From NCBI GenBank assembly GCA_031550405.1, contig JAVBOP010000070.1:1-37766 (forward strand): a stretch of 37,766 nucleotides of DNA. The letters are read 5' to 3'. Origin of the DNA: JAVBOP01 sp031550405. GTDB taxonomy: Bacteria; Bacteroidota; Ignavibacteria; Kapaibacteriales; UBA2268. The notes beneath the pieces were generated by a model. It was not told the DNA's origin, searched no databases, and saw nothing but the letters and a program-made list of their open reading frames with translations. The translations under genes were made by a program, and so were the position numbers. Positions 10,401-17,861 of the stretch are shown in pieces; the first letter of the stretch is position 1; each line of letters opens with the position of its first letter.

Positions 10401-10514
10401 GCCATGGGCACCGCCGTAGTTGGCGGCATGATTATGTCCACATTTCTAACTATGTTCATAATCCCAGCCATGTACGCTTTCATCTCCACCGCTCGCCACG
10501 AAAAATCAGCCTGA
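7485..10514 (+). CDS. RND-family efflux transporter, AcrB/MdtB-like inner-membrane pump
   Basis: The 1009-residue length and layout are those of the HAE1/HAE2-type RND pumps: a first helix at about 10-30, a large periplasmic loop, a helix bundle at about 338-490, a second periplasmic loop and a final bundle from about 850. The proton-relay residues are present: the Asp pair in GLVVDDAIVVTENI (D400, D401) and the Lys in GLVAKNGILIVEF (K912). Known relatives exchange protons for drugs, bile salts or other amphiphiles, together with a membrane-fusion protein and a TolC-like channel. Neither partner gene is next to it, which is unusual. The start at 7485 gives the standard N-terminus (LSINRPVLATVIVL). 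Its third positions look richer in G/C than those of the neighbouring secreted-protein genes. Substrate unknown. Confidence 0.95.
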   Translation: MTLSELSINRPVLATVIVLIIFIMGIIGYTYLGVREYPNVDNPIISVNVSYPGANADVIESQITEPLEQNINGIPGIRSLSSSSSQGQCRITVEFELSVDMETAANDVRDKVSRAQRLLPSDCDPPTVEKADADASPIMQVTVQSEKRSLLEISEIADLTVKERLQTVSNVSSVQIWGEKRYAMRLWLDPAKMAAYNITPLDVKQAIDRENVELPSGSIEGDKVQLSIRTLGLISSSEEFNNIIIKQSDYNVVRFGDIGTAEIDAEDYRSFLTCNGTPGVSVVIIPQPGANQIEIADEVARRMKEIKKDLPEDVVLDIAFDNTRFIRASINEVQETLYIAFVLVVLIIFFFLRDWRVTLVPCTVIPVSLIGAFFVMYIFNFSINVLSMLAVVLAVGLVVDDAIVVTENIYLRIERGMKPKQAGIEGSKEIFFAVISTTITLVAVFFPIVFMQGMTGRLFREFSIVVSGAVIISAFVALTFTPMISTKILKRKEKENWLYSKTEPFFSGMNSIYSRALKYLLAHKIIALPFVIIILGIIAFLATSIPSEMAPLEDRSQVMINTRVPEGATYEYYRDYTMRISQLADSIVPERKLNITLVRSSRGMVRIVLDDIKDRSRTQMDIAQSLAKATRKETQAMALVQQQSTFGSRRASMPVQYILQAPTLDKLEKFIPEFMDKVNESPMFQMADVDLRFNKPETQIEINRDKAALLGVSTLSIGQTLQYALSGQRMGYFYMNGKQYQILAEINRQQRNMPLYLKSLYVKNSDGNMIQLDNIVDMKEAAAPPQLYRYNRFNSATVSAGLAQGVTLGEGLDEMDRIAKETLDETFRTALTGESKDFRESSSSLMFAFVLALVLIFLILSAQFESFKDPLIIMFTVPLAIAGALIFMYFSGITMNIFSEIGIIMLIGLVAKNGILIVEFANQKQEAGMSKIEAIQSAAAQRLRPILMTSFSTILGILPLMFASGEGANSRIAMGTAVVGGMIMSTFLTMFIIPAMYAFISTARHEKSA

Positions 10515-10667
10515 ATTAAGTGGAGATGAAAATGGCAACCAAATTATGGATTATAACAAAACAAATCAGAATAACGTATTTAATGCATACAAGACTGCAA
10601 CTATACATAAATAACATTTTGTATACACACTTTTTAAACTTAATAAAATTCAATTAAAGGTGCTAAA

Positions 10668-11018
10668 ATGACATATAAACACGAGGAATGTGAAAATTAT
10701 ACCATAGTTTACTTGGAAGGGCAATATATTGGTGGCGAGGAAACTGATAAATTGTCGGAATTTCTTAAAAGCTTTAGAAAGCAGAATAAATTAAAATTAA
10801 TATTGGATATGGAAAGCGTTACATATTTAAGCTCTATTGTAATCGGACTTTTTGTAAAAGTAAGCAATGATTTTTATGATGAGGGCGGCAAATTGGCGTT
10901 TATTAATGTCAACAAAGCCATTATGGAGGTTTTTAAAATAACGCATGTCGATTCTAATTTGCATATATTTTCTTCACTGGACGATGCAGTTGTTTTTATG
11001 GAAAAAACCAAGCATTGA
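10668..11018 (+). CDS. STAS-domain protein, anti-anti-sigma factor-like
   Basis: A 116-residue single-domain protein with the STAS fold pattern: the beta strand YTIVYLEGQYIGG, then LKLILDMESVTYLSSIVIG, then the helix-loop-strand KLAFINVNKAIMEVFKITHV. S56 in YLSSIVIG lines up with the serine phosphorylated in SpoIIAA and its relatives, although the surrounding DSSG signature is altered to LSSI. Such proteins bind anti-sigma factor kinases or act in other partner-switching circuits. No kinase (RsbW/SpoIIAB-like) or PP2C phosphatase gene is nearby, so its partner lies elsewhere. It has a weak ribosome-binding site (AAAGGTG) and is followed directly by a terminator, so it is probably transcribed alone. 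Confidence 0.85.
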   Translation: MTYKHEECENYTIVYLEGQYIGGEETDKLSEFLKSFRKQNKLKLILDMESVTYLSSIVIGLFVKVSNDFYDEGGKLAFINVNKAIMEVFKITHVDSNLHIFSSLDDAVVFMEKTKH

Positions 11019-11024
11019 ATTGTC

Positions 11025-11058
11025 AAAAAAGCTACTATTTATTTAGTAGCTTTTTTTT
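11025..11058 (+). terminator. Rho-independent terminator after the STAS gene
   Basis: AAAAAAGCTACTA (11025-11037) pairs with TAGTAGCTTTTTT starting at 11044, with a 6-base loop and a run of eight T. The A-run on the left arm means it could also work on the other strand. Confidence 0.88.
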
Positions 11059-11504
11059 ATACAAAAGCAGATACATAGTTGATTATTTGCATTCTATTCA
11101 CACTATTTGGATAATCAATAATTAATGGAAATGCAATAAACATTTACGACCAGTTTTGCCATACCCTCTGCCTTCCTCCTGAAGCTATTGATCTGCCCGA
11201 ACAGCCGCTCGCATCATGCACGGATTTTTTTCGATTGGATTTCGGAAGTATAACAAGTTCAAATCCGATTTCTGACCGTCTTTCTCCTGAATAAATTGTC
11301 TGCTTAACAGTGCCATTTATTATATTGGGTGAATCGGCATGAAAGATACCATGCGGTTTATGAACAATTATTCATTATTTTTTGTTATATTTGCTTTGTC
11401 TTTTTTGAGTTTTGCAGTCGCAACTGCCAATTTTTTGGGCTGCGGCACTTGAGAAAGCAATTATTCAATCAAAAAGACTTATTTTAAACATACATTTTAA
11501 CTTT
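11059..11504. other. 446-base gap without an intact gene; possible degraded coding remnant
   Basis: No intact gene was found. On the minus strand between about 11120 and 11330 there are two coding-like stretches in different frames: one reads TIYSGERRSEIGFELV and the other reads ERLFGQINSFRRKAEGMAK, running on to a stop codon. The second has the basic character of a transposase C-terminus. A run of seven A (minus strand) and a stop codon separate them. The 3' part (about 11340-11504) is an AT-rich leader for pyrE that includes a TTTATGAACAATTATTCAT stretch resembling the recurrent motif. Confidence 0.3.
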
Positions 11505-12032
11505 ATGACAAGAGAAGAGTTAGCTAAAAGCATATTTGATGTGGCGCATATTACGGGAGAATTCAGGCTGCGCTCGGGCATTGTAAGCAATGAATATTTC
11601 GATAAATACCAGTTTGAATCGCGCCCGAATTTGCTTGCGGCGATAGCAAGGCATATTGTGCCGGTGCTACCATCGGATTTTACTGTTCTTGCCGGGCTTG
11701 AAGTTGGCGGCATTCCGATTGCAACCTCCATAGGTCTGCTTATCGAAAAGCCGATTGTTTTTGTGCGAAAAGAAGCGAAGAAGTATGGAACGGCTAAGCT
11801 GGTTGAGGGTGCCGGTGTGGCAGACGAGCGGTTATTGATAATCGAAGATGTTGTTACTTCGGGAGGGCAGATTATTTTGTCTGTCAAAGATTTGCGGGCA
11901 TTGGGCGCAGATATTACGCACGCAATGTGTGTTATTGATAGAGAGCAGGGCGGTAGGGAAGCCTTGAAAGAGATTGGCGTCGAACTTGTGCCGCTGTTTA
12001 CAATGAGCGAATTGAAAAAGTATAGCGTTTAA
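11505..12032 (+). CDS. pyrE: Orotate phosphoribosyltransferase
   Basis: A 175-residue type I phosphoribosyltransferase that joins orotate to PRPP to make OMP in de novo pyrimidine synthesis. The 13-residue PRPP-binding motif LLIIEDVVTSGGQ is at about 110-122. PyrE-type features precede it: FRLRSGIVSNEYFDKY (about 20-35), AGLEVGGIPIATSIG (about 63-77) and VFVRKEAKKYGTAKLVEG (about 85-102), the flexible basic loop region. The start at 11505 (MTREELAKSIF) is chosen over 11412 because the upstream 31 residues look non-coding and relatives start at this point. There is no good Shine-Dalgarno site. The next gene begins 18 bases later, so the two are probably co-transcribed, though their functions are not obviously linked. 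Confidence 0.92.
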   Translation: MTREELAKSIFDVAHITGEFRLRSGIVSNEYFDKYQFESRPNLLAAIARHIVPVLPSDFTVLAGLEVGGIPIATSIGLLIEKPIVFVRKEAKKYGTAKLVEGAGVADERLLIIEDVVTSGGQIILSVKDLRALGADITHAMCVIDREQGGREALKEIGVELVPLFTMSELKKYSV

Positions 12033-12050
12033 CCATTAATTTTCAGAAGT

Positions 12051-13280
12051 ATGAAGAACATTCTAAAGATATTGATATATCTATTTATAATTATTGGCTG
12101 CATTTCATGCAATAACAAGGCGAAAGAGCCGAATACCATAAAGTTTTGGCATTTTTGGAGCGAACCTAACCAAAAGAGAGCTGTGGCGGATCTGATTGCG
12201 GTGTTTGAGAAGGAGAACAACTGCAAAGTGGAGCTTACAGAATTGAGCTGGAATGATGGGAAAACTAAACTGATAGCAGCATTCAATTCTGGCGTTGCAC
12301 CTGATGTTTTGGAATTAGGGGCAGATTGGGTGAGCCAATTCTCCTCAAAGGACATCTTGAGTGAAATCAATCCTGACTCTGTCGATATGGGCAATTTCAT
12401 TGATTTATCCCTTCCTCCTGCCAAGTGGAATTCCAAATATTATGCAGTGCCTTGGACTGTTGACACTCGTGTAATGTTCTATAATAAATCACTGATGCAG
12501 GCGGCTGGACTTGATACGATACCTCCGCAGGATTATTCTCAACTGCTGGATGAGGCGAATATAATCAATAATCCAGAGAAGGAAATCTATGGATTTGGTG
12601 CTAATGGTTCTGACCCGCACAGGTTGTATAAGAAGATATTGCCGATGTTTTGGACATTCAACGGTGATGTCTTCGATTCTACAGGTAATCCGGTGTTAAA
12701 TTCCAGCCGCAATTGTGAAGCATTGATTAAGTATGTGCAATTGTCAAGAGCTGGTATCATTGAGACGCAGAGGCAGATAGATTCATATTTTGTGCAAGGG
12801 AAGATTGGGTTTATGTTTTCAGGTTCGTGGGTTTTGGAGAAAATAAAGAATGAGAATCCGAGCTTGAATTTTGGGGCTGCCTTAATGCCCAGATATATGC
12901 TGAATCCCGGAATTTCGTTTCTTGGAGCAGAGTATTTGGCTGTGAACAAAAAGTCTGATAAGCAGCAGCTGGGCATGAAGTTGATTAAATATTTAGCAAA
13001 TGGCAAAAGTGTCATAGAGCTTGCAAAACGTTTCTCTGAAGCCGGATTCCCTGCCGATAAAAAGTACTTCAATGATTCGATTTTCACTCAAGACAGAAAT
13101 AAATCTATTTTTGCACAGCAATTATTATCCGCAAAACCGACACTTATACATCCCAAATGGCTGGATATAGAAGCAATAATAGAGAATGCTGTTTCAGAGG
13201 CATTGTTGGGGAAAAAAGGCGAGCAAGCCGCTCTCAACGATGCTCAAATAGAAATACTCAAACTTTTAAACGAAGAATAA
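12051..13280 (+). CDS. Extracellular solute-binding lipoprotein (ABC family 1, sugar-type)
   Basis: A 409-residue protein with a lipoprotein signal; the likely lipobox is IIGC at 14-17, with a second candidate cysteine at C20. The mature part has the family 1 binding-protein pattern: IKFWHFWSEPNQK near the N-terminus, APDVLELGADWVSQF (about 84-98), WNSKYYAVPWTVDTRVMFYN (about 125-144, the hinge region typical of MalE-like proteins) and IGFMFSGSWVLE (about 252-263). These proteins deliver sugars or other small organics to an ABC importer. No permease or ATPase gene is adjacent, so the cognate transporter must be elsewhere. It follows pyrE by 18 bases and converges with hslV, 16 bases away. Confidence 0.88.
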   Translation: MKNILKILIYLFIIIGCISCNNKAKEPNTIKFWHFWSEPNQKRAVADLIAVFEKENNCKVELTELSWNDGKTKLIAAFNSGVAPDVLELGADWVSQFSSKDILSEINPDSVDMGNFIDLSLPPAKWNSKYYAVPWTVDTRVMFYNKSLMQAAGLDTIPPQDYSQLLDEANIINNPEKEIYGFGANGSDPHRLYKKILPMFWTFNGDVFDSTGNPVLNSSRNCEALIKYVQLSRAGIIETQRQIDSYFVQGKIGFMFSGSWVLEKIKNENPSLNFGAALMPRYMLNPGISFLGAEYLAVNKKSDKQQLGMKLIKYLANGKSVIELAKRFSEAGFPADKKYFNDSIFTQDRNKSIFAQQLLSAKPTLIHPKWLDIEAIIENAVSEALLGKKGEQAALNDAQIEILKLLNEE

Positions 13281-13296
13281 AAATTATTTTCTTTTG

Positions 13297-13836
13297 TCAA
13301 AGCTCTTCTATTGTGGTGTGAGTATTGGTATAGATGCAAATATTGCCGGCTATGTTCAGCGCTTCCTCCACAATTTGCCTTGCTGAAAGCGGCGTGTGGC
13401 GTATCATTGCTTGTGCCGCTGACAAGGCATAAGGTCCGCCGGAGCCAATGGTTACAATTCCTTCTTCAGGTTCGATAACGTCGCCAGTGCCGCTGATTAA
13501 AAACATTTCTTTTTGATTCATAACAGCAAGCATCGCTTCTAACTTCCTTAAATATCTATCGGTTCGCCAATCCTTTGCCATCTCGATAGAAGCTTTGGTC
13601 AGATTGCCGCGGTTGGTTTCGCACTTCTCCTCAAATCGCTGCAAAAGAGTAAAAGCATCAGCGGTTGCTCCCGCAAATCCGACTAATATTTGGTTGTTAT
13701 AAACTTTCCTTATTTTGCGTGCATTGTTTTTCATTACAATGGATTGTCCCAATGTAACTTGCCCGTCAGAGCCAATCGCTGCTTTGCCATCGCGTATAAC
13801 GCCAATTACTGTTGTAGAGCGGAATTTTTCTTTCAT
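13297..13836 (-). CDS. hslV: ATP-dependent protease peptidase subunit HslV
   Basis: A 179-residue proteasome-like peptidase. HslV forms a double hexamer capped by the ATPase HslU and degrades unfolded or regulatory proteins. The sequence follows HslV closely: STTVIGVIRDGKAAIGSDGQ, VGFAGATADAFTLLQRFE, AKDWRTDRYLRKLEAMLAV, GSGGPYALSAAQAM and the C-terminal ICIYTNTHTTIEEL. The catalytic threonine is T8 or T9 after the short pro-sequence MKEKFRS, rather than directly after the initiator Met as in E. coli. The start at 13836 is chosen for this reason; the longer frame upstream overlaps the FmdB-like gene. No hslU gene is next to it. It is the last gene of a likely minus-strand operon. Confidence 0.95.
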   Translation of the reverse strand: MKEKFRSTTVIGVIRDGKAAIGSDGQVTLGQSIVMKNNARKIRKVYNNQILVGFAGATADAFTLLQRFEEKCETNRGNLTKASIEMAKDWRTDRYLRKLEAMLAVMNQKEMFLISGTGDVIEPEEGIVTIGSGGPYALSAAQAMIRHTPLSARQIVEEALNIAGNICIYTNTHTTIEEL

Positions 13837-13870
13837 GATATATATGGATTTATTAACAAAAATTAATTTT

Positions 13871-14149
13871 TTACTCGTTAGACGCAGGGCAAGATTTTGC
13901 TTGCTTACAGCACGAACAGCCTGTTGAATGAGGTTCTGTATTTGCGGTTTTTGTAACATAATCCGTTTGATAAAATCCGCTGCCACTAAATAGCAAACCA
14001 ATATTTTTGCTAATCAATTTTTGTACTTTCCCTTTTCCTTGACACTCACAATTGCTTATAATACAATGAGTTAAAGGCTCTGCTTTTATACTTTGCTGTG
14101 CTTCAAATATATTACCTGTTTCCTCGCATTTATACTCATAAATCGGCAT
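13871..14149 (-). CDS. Small FmdB-like zinc-ribbon protein
   Basis: A 92-residue protein starting MPIYEYKCEETGNIFEAQQS, the N-terminus of FmdB-type regulatory zinc ribbons, which normally carry two CxxC pairs. Here the first pair is degenerate (CEET in place of CxxC), while a second cluster (HCIISNCEC, about 28-36) and a C-terminal cluster (GCSCCKQAKSC, about 77-87) remain, so metal binding may differ from the family norm. The middle contains GLLFSGSGFYQTDY, also typical of the family. The role of FmdB proteins is poorly known. It lies 34 bases upstream of hslV on the same strand. Confidence 0.75.
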   Translation of the reverse strand: MPIYEYKCEETGNIFEAQQSIKAEPLTHCIISNCECQGKGKVQKLISKNIGLLFSGSGFYQTDYVTKTANTEPHSTGCSCCKQAKSCPASNE

Positions 14150-14229
14150 ATTAATCTCTATTTGCTTACAAAAATACGAAAAAATATAAACGAAACTGTT
14201 AGGATAATATTGTATATATTGTCGGGCTA

Positions 14230-14649
14230 TTAAATTTTCTTCTCTAATTTTGATAATAAGCCTTCAAGTTTATCGGCAATTTTATTCTCAATATCTTCAT
14301 TGTTTTTTTTAGGAAAATTATTTTCTTCTTCTGATTTTGCAACTAATTCTATGGTTTTAGAGCTATTTATCAATTCAGCGTTCTGCTCGGATAAAAATAA
14401 ATTTTTATTAACTAATTCGTTGATTTCATATTGGTATTTAGCAATATCAGATTTAAATTTATTAATTTCAATCTTCATTGCCTCAATAATTTGTTTGTAT
14501 TCAATTTCAATGTTACTCTCCAAATTTATATTATTTGAAGCAAAAAGCGAATCATCATCATAGACGCGTTTTTTATAATATTCTAAATCAGTTTTTAAAA
14601 TTAAAATCGTATTCTGCTGCTCATCGTTAATTTTTTTCAAATTTTCCAT
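14230..14649 (-). CDS. Short coiled-coil protein
   Basis: A 139-residue Lys/Glu/Asn-rich protein with heptad-like hydrophobic spacing from about residue 1 to 30 and from 50 to 100, and a final helix KIADKLEGLLSKLEKKI. It has no signal peptide or membrane segment. I do not recognise a family. It lies 72 bases downstream of a second, longer coiled-coil gene on the same strand, suggesting they act together, for example in a structural or cell-division scaffold. Size and position are reminiscent of ZapA/ZapB-like genes, but the sequence does not establish this. Confidence 0.7.
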   Translation of the reverse strand: MENLKKINDEQQNTILILKTDLEYYKKRVYDDDSLFASNNINLESNIEIEYKQIIEAMKIEINKFKSDIAKYQYEINELVNKNLFLSEQNAELINSSKTIELVAKSEEENNFPKKNNEDIENKIADKLEGLLSKLEKKI

Positions 14650-14721
14650 TGCAATAGATATTTTATCTATTTTAATTATTTGTTTTTTTAATCTCTTGTT
14701 TTCCTTAATAATTATATAATT

Positions 14722-16203
14722 TTATTTCATTAAGTTTTTGTATTCTTTTTCTTGTAAATCCATTTTATTTGACAGATTTTCAATCATTTCAGAGAAACTT
14801 CTATTCTCGGCTTGCAAATTGTCATTTTCTTCTTGCCAATTATTTTTTTGCTCAATTTCCAATTTTAATTCTTTATTTTCTACAAATATTTTTTTAAATT
14901 CTTCTTTAGAACTTTCTAAAATTTCCAGTACATTAGATATTTCTTTCGTTAAATTTGAATTTTTGCTTTCTAAAATGAATATTTTTTCATTATTTTCGTG
15001 ATTTTTTTTGATTGATATTTCATTAGATTGCAGAAGTTCGCTATTTTTTTTCTGTTCAATTTTTAATTCATTTACTAGTTTTTCATAATTGCTGTTTAGT
15101 TCTTCGAAAATTCTTTTATCCGTGCTATTTGCCTTGAATTTATCAAAGTTATCGTTTAAATTATGATAATTTTCATGCAGCTCTTTATTCTCATTTTCCA
15201 ATCCAGCATTGTGAATTTTATAAGAATCTATTTCATTATTCAGCATAGAAATTTGTGTTTGCAATTCGTTAATTTCGTGATTTAAATTGCCTGTTTTTTT
15301 TTGATAAATTTCAATTTCAGAATTTTTTTCTGCAAGTTTCGCTTCTAAAAATTCTAATTGAGGTGTGATAGTTTCGAGCAAGTTATTTAAATGTTTTTTT
15401 TCATAAAATGTGCTTGCCATTTCATTGTTTATTGAGCTAATAGACATAAAAAAATGTAAGTTAGCGTTATTATTTGCAAGTTGAAGCTGTTCAATTTGTT
15501 CTTCAAATTCGCTTGTTTTTTGCTCAAGCAAAATATTTTTTTCATTCAAAATTTTGTTTTCTTGCTGCATGTTTTTTAAATTTAAATTCACACTTTGCAA
15601 TTCAGCAATTTGTATTTTCAAATTATTGATTTGATCATTTCGGCTGATTATTTCAAGAGCGCGATTCCGAATTTCTTGCTGTTCAAAATCAAAATTTTGG
15701 TTAATTTTTTGTAAATTTTTATTTTCCTCAAGTAACTGTTCAAAAGAATTTTTGAGCGTTGCAAATTGATTTTGTAAGTCCATAAATTCCGCATGCTTTT
15801 TATTTAAATTTTCGTTTAATTCGATAAATTCGTCATGTTTTTTGGCATAATTTTCCGCTTCTGCCTTATAATTTTGATTTTCATTAAAAAGTGCAAAATA
15901 ATTAGTTTCCAATTCTGCAAATTTTTCTTGCCTGTTTCTCAAAGATTCTATTTCATTATACTGCGTCGCAATTCTGTCATTTTTATCATTTATTGATTGT
16001 GCCAATTTATTAATTTCATGATTTTTTTCATTTAATTCTTGATTTTTCTTTTTTAGAGAATTTTCAAAAAAATCGAATTGATTTTGTAAGCCATTTATTT
16101 TTTTGCTTGTTACATTAAATTTGTCGACAGCAGCTTTTGCGGCATTCCACAAACTGTCCATCGCCTTCCGAATTTCCACATTGTTAGACTGTTCTAGTTC
16201 CAT
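14722..16203 (-). CDS. Long coiled-coil protein, function unknown
   Basis: A 493-residue protein that is almost entirely predicted coiled coil by eye: repeated patterns such as LNEKNHEINKLAQSINDKND, QQENKILNEKNILLEQK and INELQTQISMLNNEID run from about residue 30 to 490, rich in Glu, Lys and Asn. The N-terminus (MDSLWNAAKAAVDKFN, about 15-30) is the only less repetitive part and may be a separate binding helix. No signal peptide or membrane segment is present, so it should be cytoplasmic. Such proteins act as filaments, spacers or scaffolds. Database hits to myosin- or SMC-like proteins would probably reflect composition rather than homology. It is the first gene of a four-gene minus-strand cluster ending at hslV. 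Confidence 0.8.
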   Translation of the reverse strand: MELEQSNNVEIRKAMDSLWNAAKAAVDKFNVTSKKINGLQNQFDFFENSLKKKNQELNEKNHEINKLAQSINDKNDRIATQYNEIESLRNRQEKFAELETNYFALFNENQNYKAEAENYAKKHDEFIELNENLNKKHAEFMDLQNQFATLKNSFEQLLEENKNLQKINQNFDFEQQEIRNRALEIISRNDQINNLKIQIAELQSVNLNLKNMQQENKILNEKNILLEQKTSEFEEQIEQLQLANNNANLHFFMSISSINNEMASTFYEKKHLNNLLETITPQLEFLEAKLAEKNSEIEIYQKKTGNLNHEINELQTQISMLNNEIDSYKIHNAGLENENKELHENYHNLNDNFDKFKANSTDKRIFEELNSNYEKLVNELKIEQKKNSELLQSNEISIKKNHENNEKIFILESKNSNLTKEISNVLEILESSKEEFKKIFVENKELKLEIEQKNNWQEENDNLQAENRSFSEMIENLSNKMDLQEKEYKNLMK

Positions 16204-16618
16204 AAAATGAAATAATCAAAAATCCATAAATATTACAAAGTTAGCATTTTTATGGCATTATAGTATAAAATAACACAAAAAAAATTTCAACACACCTTAT
16301 TTACTGAGAGTTGCGGTTGAAATCTTGCCTCTACACAAAAAACCTCATTTGCATTGCCTGAGGTGTTTTTAAAAATCGGGTGTGCGAAATTATTAAAAAT
16401 TATTGTCGAAAAATATCGAAACAGGAGAAAACGCTTTGCTCTTGGATTTAATCTTTCCAAAGAAAGAAAAAAGATGATATAAAATAAAATTAAAAATTCA
16501 GGATAGTACATAGAATGGTGTTCACAAAATTTTCCTGTATTTTATGAATTTTGTTTTTTATTTTGGCTAAAACTGTTATATTCGTATTGTTGTTTATTTA
16601 CTACTCGGAGATTTTTAA
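16204..16618. other. 415-base AT-rich gap without a convincing gene
   Basis: The gap between the divergent coiled-coil gene and the PsbP-like lipoprotein gene holds no convincing coding sequence. It contains a terminator-like hairpin at 16336-16370. A weak promoter-like pair is visible near the downstream gene: TTTG at 16550-16553 and TATATTCG at 16577-16584, with spacing of 23 bases, at the long end for Bacteroidota. Confidence 0.5.
16336..16370. terminator. Terminator-like hairpin in the gap before the PsbP-like lipoprotein gene
   Basis: ACCTCA (16342-16347) pairs with TGAGGT (16359-16364). The stem is flanked by a run of six A on the left and GTTTTT on the right, so either strand would carry a T-run. 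No annotated gene ends here, so it may terminate an unannotated small transcript or be a remnant. Confidence 0.4.
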
Positions 16619-17644
16619 ATGAAAAAAATGAATATTTTGTTATTGTGTACTTTGTTCACATGTCTTATGATTACCGGTTGCAAGCAAGGACCAAAGCCGG
16701 TAGAAATAACAAATCTTGCAGATTATAACGACGAATTAATCAAGTTTGGCATTAAGTATCCGTCGAATTGGGTTACTGCCAAAACTCCAGGCGAGAGGTT
16801 CGTGGTATTTTCGTCAAATGATGCAAAATCACGATTTATGAAATATGATGCGGAAGGTTTTCCAGGGGCAATGATTGATGTTTATGCGACAAAAGTTACA
16901 GAAACTAAGACATTTGACACATTGATTAAAAAATCCAGACTGTTTCCTGATGAGTACTACAAAGAGTCAAGCATCACTGTCGATGGCGTGCAGGGAAAAC
17001 GATTTGATTATGGTTTTGATCTAACAGGCGGTGGCTTTAAAGGAATTTTCATAATCGCTTCGAAGGACAACATAACTTATACTTCTTTGAAAATAGAAGC
17101 ATTTGATGGTAGTTGGCAAAATTATGAAGAAAATTTTAATGCTGTTATTTCAAGTTTAAAACTTGCAGTAACCCAAGAAAAAAGGCAAGATACGATTACA
17201 AATGTTGAAGAATTGCCAGGACCGTCGGCAACATTGGTTGAAAAGAAAGGAAATGGATATTCCATCTCCATTCCAGACAATTTTTATTTAGGCAAATCTC
17301 CAACCAAAGATGCAATTGCTTCGAATAATTATGTTGGCGATAGACGCGCTGATTGCAACATATTGGTGGATGTACTGGATGGCTCTCAGACTTCTGATTT
17401 CAAAAAAGCGGCAACAGAATTGGCTTCTCGCTATCCCGCTGCTTCTTCCTTGAGCGGTAAAAAATTAGGTGGAATTGATGCTTACATGATTTCTTACAAG
17501 CCGACGAAAGATGTAAAATCTCGTGTTTATTTCGCTAAAAAAGATAATAAAATTTTCCGCGTATCAATGTATTGGTTTGTTCCAGAGGAAAAAGACTATC
17601 TGCCAATATTTGAGCAATCGATTAATTCCATAAAATTCAATTAA
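16619..17644 (+). CDS. Lipoprotein with two PsbP-like domains
   Basis: A 341-residue protein with a lipoprotein signal peptide and lipobox ITGC (18-21). Two similar halves follow. The first (about 32-188) contains LIKFGIKYPSNWVTAK and ends YEENFNAVISSLKLA. The second (about 208-341) contains GYSISIPDNFYLGKSP and ends LPIFEQSINSIKF. Both show the PsbP/DUF1795 pattern of a surface-exposed alpha/beta sandwich, with an FxI-P-SW-type start and a terminal F...I.S.KL strand. The function of these domains in bacteria is not settled. It is monocistronic, with a terminator directly after it. The internal duplication probably arose within the gene. Confidence 0.8.
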   Translation: MKKMNILLLCTLFTCLMITGCKQGPKPVEITNLADYNDELIKFGIKYPSNWVTAKTPGERFVVFSSNDAKSRFMKYDAEGFPGAMIDVYATKVTETKTFDTLIKKSRLFPDEYYKESSITVDGVQGKRFDYGFDLTGGGFKGIFIIASKDNITYTSLKIEAFDGSWQNYEENFNAVISSLKLAVTQEKRQDTITNVEELPGPSATLVEKKGNGYSISIPDNFYLGKSPTKDAIASNNYVGDRRADCNILVDVLDGSQTSDFKKAATELASRYPAASSLSGKKLGGIDAYMISYKPTKDVKSRVYFAKKDNKIFRVSMYWFVPEEKDYLPIFEQSINSIKFN

Positions 17645-17664
17645 TTATCTCAATATCCATTTGT

Positions 17665-17700
17665 AAAAAGGCTTGCACTTCAATCGCGAGCCTTTTTTTT
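17665..17700 (+). terminator. Rho-independent terminator after the PsbP-like lipoprotein gene
   Basis: AAAAAGGCTTGC (from 17665) pairs with GCGAGCCTTTTT (from 17686) across a short loop, with one G-T pair, followed by further T residues. It lies about 20 bases after the stop codon. Confidence 0.88.
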
Positions 17701-17861
17701 GTGTTATCCTGATTGTAGAATTGGCATATAGCATTTATCAATTATCTGCTATTGAGACAAATAGAATTAACATAATTATAAGTATATGAAATATATATGG
17801 AATTTTAACAATATCTGATTTTTTGGGAAAACATTAATTCTATTCTTTGCTTTTATGCCAC

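Noticed and set aside
10527..10658. A 43-residue plus-strand frame between the RND and STAS genes
   Set aside because: Composition is that of AT-rich intergenic DNA; although GGAG lies close to its ATG, nothing else supports coding.
16287..16511. A 74-residue minus-strand frame in the gap before the PsbP-like lipoprotein
   Set aside because: No ribosome-binding site and no protein-like pattern, and a terminator-like hairpin (16336-16370) lies inside it.
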